Below are positions 22,250 through 32,570 of a stretch of 64,000 nucleotides of DNA, in pieces. The stretch's first letter is position 1. Each line of letters opens with the position of its first letter. Under the pieces are notes generated by a model. The model was given only the letters and a program-made list of their open reading frames with translations, searched no databases and was not told where the DNA came from. Source of the DNA: Eulemur rufifrons (lineage: Eukaryota; Chordata; Mammalia; Primates; Lemuridae); contig NC_090986.1 of assembly GCF_041146395.1 (NCBI RefSeq), positions 42,134,001 through 42,198,000 on the forward strand, read 5' to 3'. A program made the translations under genes and the position numbers.

Positions 22250-23260
22250 ACACACATTTTACTGTGAAATAAAACAAATATACAGTGCACAAAATAAAGA
22301 TATACAGCTCATGGAATTACTATAAAACAAATACCCAGGCTAATGTATCGACTGATAAAACACCGTTTCCTCCCAATACTCCTGCCCCGTCCAAATGTCA
22401 TTCTCCTCAAAGATAAATGCTCTCTTGTCTCTAATAGTATAGTTTCCCTTGCTTTTCTTCAAAGTACCTCCTAAATAGGAATCCTTAAGGAATACAGTAT
22501 AATTCAGTCTGCTTTTATGAAAAGAATCACACAATATTTGCTTAATTTCTAACTTCTTTTGCTGATTGTTGTGATTGCAAGATGCCTCCCTGTTGTTTGT
22601 AGCTGCGGTTCATTCGTTTTCATTCCTATGTAGTATTCCATTGCACCCAAATTTATTAAATCCACTGTTGATGGATATGTAGATTGATTCGAGTTTGGGG
22701 CTATTATGAATGACATTGCTATAAATACCCTTGTATTTGCTGTGACTATTCTTCTAAACATCTGGTGCACATGTGTTGGTGTATATAGGAGTGGAATTGC
22801 TGGGCCAGAGAAAATGCAGAGCTTCAACTTCAGAACTTCTCCTGAAAAGTTTCCTAAAGCTATGCCAATTTACTCCTCCAATAGCAAAGTACTGAAGTTC
22901 CTTTTGGCTTCACATCCTTGTCAACTCTCAGAATTGTCAGTTCTTTTAATTTTATCAATACTGGTAGGATTCTCGTTGTAAATGTAAGTTGCATTGATTT
23001 GATAAAGTTATTGACCATTTGGATACCCTTTTTAAATGGCTGTTCAAGTCTTTCACCAATTTTCCTTGTGAGTTATTCTTTTCCTATTGATTTTTAGGAG
23101 GCTCCTATTATTCTGGTTATAACCATCCTATCAGCTGCTCCTGTGGTAAATATCTTTTCTCAGTCCATGGCTTACATTTTCACTGTCAAAAGAGTATCTT
23201 TTGAAAGAGCAGTTCTTATTGATCACTTAAAATTGTCAACTTTTTACTCAGTGTATTTGA
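22250..23260 (-). mobile_element. Old L1M 3' end: ORF2 C-terminus and 3' UTR
   Basis: On the plus strand it reads as antisense L1. 'tattccattgcacccaaatttattaaatcc' and 'gtggaattgctgggccagag' are the reverse of the ORF2/3' UTR 'ggaatactatgtag' and 'tgggccaatttcac' regions. 'ccaatttactcctccaatagc' and 'tcacatccttgtcaactctc' follow in order. The left end, with 'tacagctcatggaattactataaaaca', is the 3' UTR terminus. It is heavily diverged with many stops and makes no product. A short (CA)n lies just left of it at 22243-22255. Confidence 0.85.
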
Positions 23261-24084
23261 CACCTACAGTGGATAATTTTTAACAGCCCTCCCTTCCTCT
23301 ATAAGTTACTTTCAGTAAGTATCAAGAATTCAAATGAACTAATGCTTGCCATAAAAGTAACGCAGGCAGTGAAAATTTTCTTGAACTTTGATATATAATT
23401 ATGCTAGTAAAAAATTAAAGAAAAAGGAAAAGGAAAAGCAAAAGAGATATTACTATTAAAAGGAAAAAGAATAATATACAAATACTTTCATTTAAATTAT
23501 TTTATTTGGCAGATTATTCCTGTTGCTCTTGTTGCACTGCACTGAGTCAATGTTGTTTTAAGATAATAAACAAATTTCTTTACAAATTTCCTTACAAAAT
23601 TACTGGGTTTTCAACAAAAGTACAAATAATTTCAGCACCAAAAATACTACAACTATTTTTTCAACAGCTTTAATATCTACTCAACTGTTTGAACTTTGGT
23701 TATTTGGTTTTTGTTACACACTGGTATAACATTCTGTGTAAATAATTGCATAGTCCTAAGTAAACTTCCATAAAACCGAACAAATTGAAGAAAACAAAAT
23801 GTTATGTCAGTAACATGATTTAATTGTAGCTATAATTGTAAGTTTTATAGGCATTTATTTTTTAAAATGGTCCTGGATAATTACCTCTAGAAAATTATTT
23901 ATATATAATACTATTACATTAGACTATTATTAAAGGATCAAAGCCAATTTCAACTTATAGGGTTTTAAACAAACAATAATTTAAAAGAATATATTAATAT
24001 TTCAATTTATATATGATTTTTCTAAAAAATTTCTCAAGTTGTAGTACCACTTGTTAATATCAATTATGGTTACCACTTAGTTCC
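23261..24084. other. No gene recognised; AT-rich sequence
   Basis: An A/G-rich run (repeated AAAAGG) at about 23408-23472, then AT-rich DNA with no repeat I can name. Confidence 0.45.
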
Positions 24085-24230
24085 TTTAATCAACACAAAA
24101 TCCCTTTGAGCTATCATTATCTGACTTTCAGACGAGGATCAGAATCCAGGGAATGTAAATAAACTGCTGAAGACCACACAGTTTATAAGAAACAGAGCCA
24201 TCATTAAAGCATGGGCCTTTTTACATCTAA
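24085..24230 (+). repeat. MIR SINE fragment
   Basis: 'ttgagctatcattatctgactttcagacgaggatcagaatccaggg' and 'ctgctgaagaccacacagtttataag' follow the MIR core order (cattttacagatgagg, then aggtcacacagctagtaag). Confidence 0.6.
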
Positions 24231-25629
24231 AATTCATACATTTTACACTATTATGTTCTTTTAAGAACTACCTGTTTTATGTCAAAGGAAGCCCTATGAC
24301 CAAAAACAGTGTGAAAGAAAAAATATTCTAGGGACGCCGTGAAGTCCAATATTAAGAAATGTCTAAATAGCTATAAAATGCTGGGAAAAAGCAAGGATAT
24401 AGCATGACAGACTCTCGGCATGCAATTCTGAGGCCATCCAGATGCAAAACCAATTAGAAAAGGCCAGAGATCAAAGAGCAATACTGTGGAGACGGTTCTG
24501 TGAATAACATAGACACAGGGTCTGTTTGTCATCGTCTTTGGTAATTTCTAAAATAGACTCCATTATTATAAATTATATGCAGGTATTGAAGTGTTTTTTT
24601 AAAGTACATCAGTGTCTGTGAATAAGGAAGGTGATGCATATAGATGTATTCCAAAGAAAACCTGATCCATGAAAATCTGACCTGTCTATAGATGAAATAA
24701 AAAGTGATGACTTACATTATAAAAAGAGTCCTACTGAGAAAAATGATACTGCGGGATTCCTTTAAAACCCAAACTCTTCTTATGCTTTTAGAACACAATT
24801 GCATTTACAATAGTTGGAATTGCACAAAATTTCTCAGGAATATATATGCTGCACAAAGTACCATGAGCCATATATACACTTACATGAATGTACTATTTAG
24901 AGAGAATTAAAGAATAAATAACTTGGAATAATAAATTTATATGCATAACCCAACTCATCCAAATATTTACTTTATTCAATTATTTATAATGCAGAATAAG
25001 GACAACTCTATCGATGCAATCAAGATTTATAAACTCAAGTGCATACTCAGCAATCTGAAATTCCAGTTTTGGGTCACTGTGATGTGAAAATCCATGTCAG
25101 AGTTGGTTTGTAAATTAAATGTGTCTACCACTGTAAGGAATACATGTATCAAAAGCATCAACTTAAGGATATGACCTAAACTGAATGGGTTAAGGCTGTA
25201 TTTTCAAATCAGAATCTCATTGCTTGAGTAGTCTGAATACATCAGAATGACTTCAACGAAGAGGAGAGGATTTCTGCAATCCCTCAGAACTAAGAACATG
25301 AAAATGCTACTCTATTATGAGCTGAGATACAACCAGGTGCATGTATTAACATATTATTAAACACTCACAGGTGGCTTAAATTTACAAAGTGCAAAGTGAG
25401 TAAATCAGTTAAGCCCATTTGTATTCAACAGACAACAGTAACTGCATAAAGGCAAGTAATAATACTGTAATAATAACAGTAATTGCAATAATCTAGAAAA
25501 ATACTTTTTCATTTAAGGAAATTAGATGTATTTATAAAAAAATTAAGGGTGGTTCTCATCATGGAATATGACTTAATCTCTCATTGCTCTTGTACATAGG
25601 TATTCCTGAAAAGAATTTATTATTCTATG
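24231..25629. other. No gene recognised; unique AT-rich sequence
   Basis: No repeat or gene signal recognised apart from small TAA-type runs near 25459-25490. Confidence 0.45.
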
Positions 25630-26012
25630 TTTCATGCACAGTTCCTTCCTGGAGGAAAAGCTTGCTGTTTCTAGAATAGATGTCTCCTTGTCCCAGTCTC
25701 AGCTCAAATGCCACCTCCTCAGACCAGTCACCTATAATTTCCTGGCCCAAGTAGCTTTTTCTTCCCATGACTCCCATCAACAACCTATCACATCACGATC
25801 TTTTATTGTACATAGCACTCATCACTATATGCAATTATCTTTGGATTTATTAGCTTATTTCCTCATTTTTAGTCTCCCTTCCCCTGAACAGAAGCTTCAT
25901 GAGAGGGAGAACTTTATACGTATTGCTAAAAGCACTGAATCCTCAGCCTTTAGAAAAGCTGCTAGCACGTACATGCTCAATAAATATATATTGAGGAATG
26001 AATGAAAAAAGA
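25630..26012 (+). mobile_element. L2 LINE 3' end
   Basis: It keeps the whole L2 tail order: 'gtctcagctcaaatgccacctcctcagaccagtcacc', 'tgtacatagcactcatcactatatgcaattatctttggatttatt', 'cttcatgagagggagaact', and finally 'ctagcacgtacatgctcaataaatatatattgaggaatgaatga'. The 123-codon open frame over it is a by-product. L2 is an ancient non-LTR retrotransposon that is inactive in placental mammals. Confidence 0.88.
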
Positions 26013-26520
26013 AAGGAGCTTTAGTTGGCATTTTAACCGGCTAAATATTTTGATATTTTATTGTATAATTATATATCCCTGGAATATAGTTATGGCTAAT
26101 TATAATGATCACATATTAAAACAATGTTGGTAATAGTCTTTCATCCATTTATTCAAACATAGTTCTAAACATAGTTCTTGCCTTTGTGGAGGTTGCCTTC
26201 TAGAGAGGAAGAGAATATTGAATAAATGTCATGTAAGAAAAAGTTCAAGATATAATGGGAGTGTGTAAAGAGGAGAATTAATTGATTCTGCGGTGGGTTC
26301 AGAGAAAACTCTAGAAAGAAATGCTTTATAACCTAAGACTAGGGTGATTATACAAGTTATTGTCCAAACTGAGACAAATTTGAGAGTAAAAAGTGATAAT
26401 AAACACAATTAAATAACTTATTTGACTGATAATTTTATTTTATTATATAGGTGGACTTATAAAATAGTCTCTAAAACATTATTTTTTAAAAATAAACCTT
26501 TTTATTAAAATTGACAAAAG
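26013..26520. other. No gene recognised; AT-rich with weak ancient-repeat texture
   Basis: 'ttcttgcctttgtggaggttgccttctagagagg' (about 26165-26205) recalls the 'tccctgccctcatggagcttacagtctag' motif of ancient LINE-like repeats. Nothing else is recognised. Confidence 0.35.
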
Positions 26521-26529
26521 AGACATAGC

Positions 26530-27000
26530 ATATGTGGTAGCCACCCTTCAAGATGACCTTTAATCCTCCTGGTATCCACACCCTGTGGAGACCCCCAGTA
26601 TTGGAAAAAATGGTGGTGTGAGATTTTGAGACTAGGTAATGAAAGGCATTTGCCACTTCTGTATTGCTCTCTTGGATTGCTCACTCTGGAGGAAGCCAGT
26701 GACCAACTCTATCCGTCTGAGGAGTGGCCTATTTGGGGAAGAACTGAGGCCTTCTGCCAACAACCAGTGCCAATCTACCAATCATGGGAGTAAGCCACAT
26801 TGGATCACATCTTCCAGTCCCAGGCAAGCCTTCAGATGATTGCAGCTCCATCAATACCTTGTCTGGAACCTCAAAAGAGACTCAGCCAAGCTGCTTCCAA
26901 ATTTGTGATATACAGAAACTGTAGTTAGTTAATAAACAGTTATTGTTTTAAGCCACCCAGTTTTGGGGTAACTTGTTATGCTGCAATAGATAATTCATAC
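26530..27000 (+). mobile_element. MLT1-type ERVL-MaLR LTR
   Basis: A near-complete LTR. It contains 'tggtagccacccttcaagatgacctttaatcctcctggtatccacaccctgtgg', 'ctcttggattgctcactctggaggaagccagtgacc', and the diagnostic tail 'taataaacagttattgttttaagccacccagttttggggtaacttgttatgctgcaatagataattc'. MLT1 LTRs end in the same way. The polyadenylation signal is in 'gttaataaacag'. No internal sequence is attached, so it is a solo LTR. The 66-codon open frame is chance. Confidence 0.9.
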
Positions 27001-27029
27001 AATAAATAATGCAATATCTAATCCTAGAC

Positions 27030-27450
27030 TAAACCCTCAAGCCTGTCCTGGAACAAAAATAATCCTATAAAGAATATCATTAGGTCAATTGACAAAATTA
27101 TTATATGGTGGTTAGATTAGAAAAGGCAGCATATGGGTGTTAAACTTACTGGTGGTGGTAAGTGTACTGTGGTTTTTGTAAAAAGATATTCTTACTCTCA
27201 GGTAATATGTGCTTAAGTATTTAGGAATAAAAGCCATAAAATACAGAACACATGTAACTTCTTCTCAAAAGTTTCAGGGGTTGGGGAGAGAGAGAGAGAG
27301 AGAGAGAGGAGGGGACACAAATTACTAAAGCAAATGGACAAAATATTAACAATAAATGAATCTGGTTGAAGGATATATGGCTATTCTATGTACAATTGTT
27401 ATTTTTCCAACTTTTCTATATGTTTTGACATTATTTCTTAATAAAAAGTT
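27030..27450 (+). mobile_element. L1 3' UTR end (old L1M subfamily)
   Basis: 'aagtgtactgtggtttttgtaaaaagatattcttactctcagg', 'cttaagtatttaggaataaaagcc', a GA microsatellite, then 'gaatctggttgaaggatatatgg' and 'ttttccaacttttctatatgttttgacatt...cttaataaaaagtttt' are the standard 3' UTR blocks of old L1M elements in order. The AATAAAAAG terminus is at about 27440. Confidence 0.85.
27285..27309 (+). repeat. (GA)n microsatellite within L1 3' UTR
   Basis: About 12 GA units, at the position where this L1 3' UTR family often has a GA run. Confidence 0.93.
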
Positions 27451-27529
27451 TTAATTTTTTTCAAAAAATTAAAATATATAACCTTGTACATCCAAGAAAA
27501 ATTTTAAATCTGCAAATTAATCATATGAA

Positions 27530-28235
27530 CATTAAAAGTGACATGAGCAATGAAACGTTCTTGGTACATATTTATATATTTCAAAGTCTATTTTATCTGA
27601 TCTGAGAATGGTTATACCTGCTCTGTTTTGGTTTCTGTTTGCAAGGAATATTTTTTCCCATCCAGTCACCTTGAGTCTGTGCGAGTCCTTGTGGATTAGA
27701 TGTGTTTCCTGGAGACAGAAGATACTGGGTTGTGTTTTTTTCATCCATTCAGCCAGCCGGTGTCTTTTGAGTGGGGCATTTAGGCCATTTATGTTGAGTG
27801 TTAGTATTGATATGTGGGATGCTATTCTGTTCATCATGGTACCATATTGCTTTGTTTTCCCTCTTTCACTATTAATTTATAAGAGCTATGAGATTTAACA
27901 TTTGGGTGATTTTACACCAGTGGTATCTATTTTGCTCATCCACATATAATGCATTTCTGAGTATTTCCCATAGGACAGGTCTAGTAGTGACAAATTCCCT
28001 TAGCTTTTGCTTGTCTGAAAAGGTCTTTATTTCTCCATAATTTATGAAACTTAGTTTTGTAGGATAGAAGATTCTTGAGTGGCAGTTGTTCTGTTTAAGG
28101 AGACTGAAGATGGGGCCCCAATCCCTTCTGGCTTGTAAGGTTTCTGCTGAGAAGTCTGCTGTTAGCCTGATGGGTTTTCCTCTGTAGGCTAGTTCTTACT
28201 TTTATCTTGCTGCTTGTAGAATTTTCTTCAAAGAT
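27530..28235 (-). mobile_element. L1 fragment: ORF1 C-terminus, inter-ORF spacer and ORF2 endonuclease N-terminus
   Basis: Minus-strand L1. The frame at 27532-27837 starts the ORF2 protein: 'ISILTLNINGLNAPLKRHRL' followed by 'AEWMKKTQPSIFCLQETHL'. These hold the apurinic-endonuclease motifs (N in LNINGLN, E in QETH). It then breaks after about 100 codons. From 27838 to 28235 lie the spacer and ORF1 C-terminal region, with several stops. The 3' part of ORF2 and the 3' UTR are missing on the left, so this is an internal remnant. Its right end abuts the hAT relic. Confidence 0.9.
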
Positions 28236-29190
28236 TAAAACATTTCTAACAACAAACAATGCTTAGCAGTAAGTGAGAAAGTATGTACAGCTCTGGCGAA
28301 GGTTTTTCTGTTTAATTCAACGTCTGCTTCATCACGACAATTTTATTGTTCAGTTAGCTTATTTGTACACAAATATAACAATATCATAAAATTTGACATC
28401 TGTAGGTTCTATTTCAATTAGAAGGTATTGTTATTTGTTTGAATGTAATTATTACTTATATGTACACTAGAGCAGATAGAGAAAAATTTCTGCACCATAA
28501 GTTCCTTAATTTAGTAAGAATATTGTTTTTACCAAAATGCTGTGCTCCACCACACATATATTGTGCTCCTATTATCATCACAAATACATAATATTTTCTT
28601 CAATTTTGAACTTAATCAAGTTTACAACAACATTCACAATATCAGATGTTTCACTTTCAGCAAAATGAAATTCTAAAAGCTTTTCTTTGATTCCATGAAT
28701 TTTATGAAAAAACCCTATTATTGGAATTCACCTATTTTCCTACCTGAAGTATTTAATGACCCTGATGTTATCCTGGCATCATTTAACTGTCTGTGATGGT
28801 CCTTTGCTCATAAAGCCACTACATTAACCACTATCACTTCAGGTTTCAAATATGTTCAAGAAGACTTAGAATCAATATAAACATCATTAATTTAGAAAAA
28901 CAAGCAATTTGATTTAAATGAAAAGATGTGTTTCATAGATTGACATGTAAACACATCTTCTGTAGTTGTTTCTGCACTGTCCAGCATAGTGAATAGTAAA
29001 TGTCAACATTTTTTTGCAAATTACACATTCATCATCAATTATCTTGAGAAATTGAAAGTCAGTATTCAATTTTTCATTAAACATGCACTTGCATTTCTGC
29101 TGAGAGAATTTATTGCATAATAAAAAGCATTATAAAACGATAAAAAATAGTAATTGTTGATTTATTGTTTACAACCAATAAAGGACAAAA
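28236..29190 (-). pseudogene. hAT-type DNA transposon transposase relic with BED-finger-like start
   Basis: Conceptual translation of the minus strand gives transposase-like blocks in order. At about 29080-29012: 'FNEKLNTDFQFLKIIDDE' then C-V-I-C, resembling the region before and at the zinc-binding pair of BED-finger/hAT transposases. At 28694-28605, 30 open codons include 'GIKEKLLEFHFAESETSD', like the conserved 'GIxxKLLEFxxxxGETSD' block after the catalytic aspartate. At 28548-28501: 'GAQHFGKNNILTKLRN', like the 'GGxxRxGxNNxxxKL' block. Near 28320: 'DEADVELNRKTFA'. Frame changes and stops separate the blocks, so it is dead. The C-terminal dimerisation part is missing, cut off by the L1 at 27530-28235. 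A processed pseudogene of a domesticated hAT (ZBED-like) gene is an alternative. Confidence 0.6.
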
Positions 29191-29261
29191 CAACTCCAGC
29201 AAGAACTTCCAGATTCTTCCATGTATGTGCCATGGCAGTACTATTTATCCTCTATTTCTTT

Positions 29262-29640
29262 CATGCCTTAGTCTGCTCAGGCTGCCACAATAAAATATCA
29301 TAAACTGGATAACTTAAACAGTGGAAATTAATTTTCTCACAGTTCTGGAGTTTGGAAGTCTAGATCATATGTGCCAGCATGATTAGCTGGCACAGGCTCT
29401 CTTCCTGGTTTGTAAGTGGCCATCTTCTCACTGGAGAGAGAGAGAGAGAGAGAGATCCTTCTCTTTTCCTCTTCTTATAAGGCCACAGTCCTTTCTGATT
29501 AGGGACCAATACTTGTGGCCTCATTTAGCTTTAATTACCCTCTAAAGATCCTATCTCCAGATATTGTCACATTGGAGGTTAAAGCTTCAACATATGAATG
29601 GGGGGGTGGATAATTCAGTGACAGCATTTCTTCCCTGACC
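29262..29640 (-). mobile_element. MaLR-type LTR (MST/MLT1-like), left LTR of a minus-strand provirus
   Basis: 'ttagtctgctcaggctgccacaataaaatatcataaactggataacttaaacag' is the antisense end of MST/MLT1 LTRs (sense: ...agccacccagtctatggtattttgttatagcagcc). It continues with 'tctcacagttctggagtttggaagtc', a GA microsatellite, 'cttataaggccacagtc' and 'ggttaaagcttcaacatatgaatgggggg', which is the LTR start in antisense. Order and length (about 380 bp) fit a complete LTR. Confidence 0.85.
29434..29455 (+). repeat. (GA)n microsatellite in MaLR LTR
   Basis: Eleven GA units, in the region where MST-type LTRs carry a GA run. Confidence 0.92.
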
Positions 29641-31010
29641 CCTAAAAACTCATGTCTTCATCACATGTAAAATACATTAATTCCAACCTAACAGTCTCAA
29701 AAGTTTTAACTCATTTCATCATCAAGTTTAAAGTCTAAAAACCAAAGTCTCATCTAAATATCCAGATCAGATATGGGTAAGGCTCTAGGTATAATGCATC
29801 TGATGCAAACTTCCTCTCTGGCTGTGAACATGTATAACCAGATTATGTTCTTCCTGGTGGGGCAGGCATCAGACAGATGTTCTTTTTCCAAAAACGAGAA
29901 ATCAGAAAGAAGAAAGAGGTGATGGCTCCCAAGCAAGTCCAAAACCTAGCAAGAAAAAATCCATTCAATCTTATGGTTCCAGAACAATCCTCTTTGGTTC
30001 AATGCTTTGCCCTCCAGGCCCACTGGGGTGGCAGCATCACCCCCATGGCTCTACAAGGTGGCCCCACCCCTTTAGCTCTTGGTGAGGACCTGCTCCCACA
30101 GCTCTCTGCAAGCGCTCCACCCCCTAACTCCTCGAGAACGCCCTGCCTACACAGCTTCCTATAATGGCAGTGCTACCCTTGAGGCACTAGGCAGTGCCAT
30201 ACTGGTGGGCTGAACCCACAGAGGCAGCTCTACCCTTTGAAACCAAGGAGGAAACAGCTTTGTTCCCTGGGACTGTGGTGGGTGTGCAGCCCTGATGATC
30301 TCTGCATTGACTTCAGGGTCATTCTCCCCTTTGCTTGCATAGGTCTGTGGTCTGGTCCTATAGAATCCAAGAAGTTTTAACAGACTTGCTTCATTCATCC
30401 TGATTTCCCTGTTCTCTTTAGTTCAAACTTAGTCTTTGCTGGTACAATCCCCTCTCAACCCTGGCTTTTACTGCCAAGGCTGATTAAGTCCATGAATAGC
30501 ACTCATGATTTCTTGATCAAGTGGTTGCTCAGCTACAACCTTAGTGTTCTCTTCAAAGCCAGCTTTCTCATTTTTTTGTAATGTGAGTAGGCTGAGAGTT
30601 TTCCAACCTTTCAAATTCTGCTTATTTGTTGTTTGACAATTCTTTTTTAATTCATCTCTCTCCTTTTGTATTTTCCTAGAAGCAGTCAGGAGGAACCAAG
30701 CCACTCCTTCAATATTTTCTTTACAAATCTCCTCTCCAGTTAAATATCCAATTTCATCAATTGCACAAAACACTAGAAAATCATTCAGCCAAGACATTTG
30801 TCACTTTATAATAAGAATTATCTTTCCCCCAGTTTCCAATAACATGTTCCTCATTTCTATCTGGGACTTCATCATAATTTCCCTTAACACCCATATTTCT
30901 TGCATGCACCTCAAATTTTTCCAACCTCTATCCATTACCCAGTGCCAAAGCTACTTCCACATGTTTAGGTACATATCACAACAGCACCTTACTTTTCAGT
31001 ACCAAAATAT
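29641..31010 (-). mobile_element. MaLR internal sequence, decayed
   Basis: About 1.37 kb between two LTR-like blocks, read antisense. Blocks recalled from MaLR internal regions appear in order: 'gcatttcttccctgacccctaaaaactcatgtcttcatcacatgtaaaatac', 'gctcccaagcaagtccaaaacctagcaa', 'aacaatcctctttggttcaatgc', 'ggcactaggcagtgcc', and, next to the right LTR, 'catatcacaacagcaccttacttttcagtaccaaaat'. MaLR internal regions have gag-derived but no pol sequence. The open frames at 30159-30398 and 30468-30797 on the minus strand may be remnants of it. No functional product is expected. Confidence 0.75.
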
Positions 31011-31530
31011 GTTTTAGTCAGGGCTCTCCAAAGAAACAGAACCAGCAAAAGAGAGAGAGAGAGAGAGAGAAGATTTATTATAAGGAATTGGCTCATGTGA
31101 TTATGGATGCTGAAAAGTTCCAAGATCTGTAGTTAGCAGACCCAGGAGAGCCAATGGTACAGTTCTGGTCCAAGTATGAAAGCCAGAGAACCCGGAGAGC
31201 CAATGGTTTAAGTTTCACTCTGAAAGTCTGAGACCCAAGAAGAGCCAAAGTTTCAGTTCAAGTCTGAAGGCAGGAAAAACACTAACATCCCAGCTCATAC
31301 AGTCAGGCAGAAGGAGCTCCCTCTTATCCAGTCTTTCTGTTTCATTCAGGTATTCAATTGATTGGACAAGGGCGACCCACATTAGAGAAGGCAATCTGCT
31401 TTATTCAGTCTACCAATTCAAATGTAATCTCTTCCGGAAACACCTTTAGAGACACACACCCAGAATAATGTTTGGTCAAATGTCCGAATGCCCCATGGCC
31501 AAGTCAAGTTGGCACACAAAATTAATCATT
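31011..31530 (-). mobile_element. LTR on the right side of the MaLR provirus (different subtype)
   Basis: 'tttagtcagggctctccaaagaaacagaacc', a GA microsatellite (31051-31072), 'ttattataaggaattggctcatgtgattatggatgctg', 'agaatttgg'-type spacer, 'cctttagagacacacacccagaataatgtttggtcaaatg' and 'ccaagtcaagttggcacacaaaattaatcatta' form a well-known primate LTR in antisense. Three imperfect copies of 'agacccaggagagccaatgg' (31138-31250) lie within it. It differs from the left LTR although both border the same internal region. Confidence 0.72.
31051..31072 (+). repeat. (GA)n microsatellite in LTR
   Basis: Eleven GA units in the LTR, before 'agatttattataagg'. Confidence 0.92.
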
Positions 31531-31799
31531 ATGCTGCATATATTTTGCATACACCCAGTTTATAATTTCCCATGACCACAATATTTGGTAGCTTGAAAAC
31601 TTTGTGAATCCACTAACCTTAACATGGTTCTAGGCTCAAATATTAAGTATTCCACAAGTCTAGCTGATAATGTAATCATCAGTTTCTCATATGCAATTGT
31701 TCTCTTACCACAAGGACTTTACATATAATGTTCTTTCTATCTGAAAACACTTTTTCCTGCACTTTACTTTTATTATTTTTAATCACATATATTAAATAA
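31531..31799. other. No gene recognised
   Basis: Short unique AT-rich stretch between the LTR and an ancient LINE-like repeat. Confidence 0.4.
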
Positions 31800-32570
31800 G
31801 CACATATAACAAATCAAAAGTGAAAGAAGAGCCTGCCACATCATGGAGTATCTGGTGTATCATGCTGAGAATTTAAGGAGTCTTAAGGACATTGGGACAT
31901 CACAAAAAGACTTTATGAATAGAAGCCACATCTTCAGATTTGGTATTTTAAAGTTCAAATTAGTAGTATTGTGAAGAATGGGTTGGAGGGGAGTAAAAGT
32001 TGATACAGAGGGACTGAGAAAAAGCCAAGATGGCCTGGGTAGGAGGATATATTAACTTCTATTAGTGTGATAGAAGTGGAAAGGGAGAGAACTAGATTTG
32101 AAGAGTATTTAGAATGTGGACTTGATGGAGTTTTTTGGGTCCTCAGGAGGGAAGTACGTGATACATACACACACACACATACATACAAATATATATATAT
32201 ACATATATATATTTGGATAAGGAAGGAGGTGTCAGCTAAGGAGCCTATGAAGGAGTAGACAGTGGTACGAGGAACACTAGGAGAGTGTAGTGTTCGGGAA
32301 GGCAAAGGAAGTGAGGATTTCAAGACGATGGGGAAGCTCAAGTGGGAGAAGGGGAGGGGAGAACTGCTATTAATCAAGCAAGTAGGGAGCAGAGAATGTT
32401 ATGAATAGTCATTAGTCACTTTAATGAAAAAGTTTTTGATAGTGTGATGGGGCAAAAGTCATATTGGAGTGGACTGAGGATGAAAATGGAGATGAAAAAA
32501 TGAAAATAGCAAATGCAGAAATTTTTTTAAAAAAAAGTTTGGTTGTAAATGTTTTTGGACAAAATCAATG
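31800..32570 (+). repeat. Ancient LINE-like fragment (L2-like, family uncertain) with inserted CA/TA microsatellite
   Basis: 'gccacatcttcagatttggtattttaaag' and, near the end, 'gtgtgatggggcaaaagtcatattggagtggactgaggatgaaaatggagatg' then 'agtttggttgtaaatg' follow a common ancient mammalian repeat: '...tggggcagaagccagattggagtgggttgagg...agtttggctgtgaa'. A (CA)n(TA)n microsatellite at about 32165-32215 sits inside. The 140-codon minus-strand open frame is not recognisable as a protein. Confidence 0.5.
32165..32215 (+). repeat. (CA)n/(TA)n compound microsatellite
   Basis: CA units, interrupted by TACATACA, pass into TATATA runs. Confidence 0.85.

Noticed and set aside
27608..27898. 96-codon plus-strand open frame
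   Set aside because: It is the reverse strand of L1 ORF2/inter-ORF sequence and has no similarity to a protein on its own strand.
29434..31072. Two equal (GA)11 runs as a possible duplicated regulatory unit
   Set aside because: Both lie at expected GA-rich positions of MaLR-type LTRs; the equal length is probably chance.
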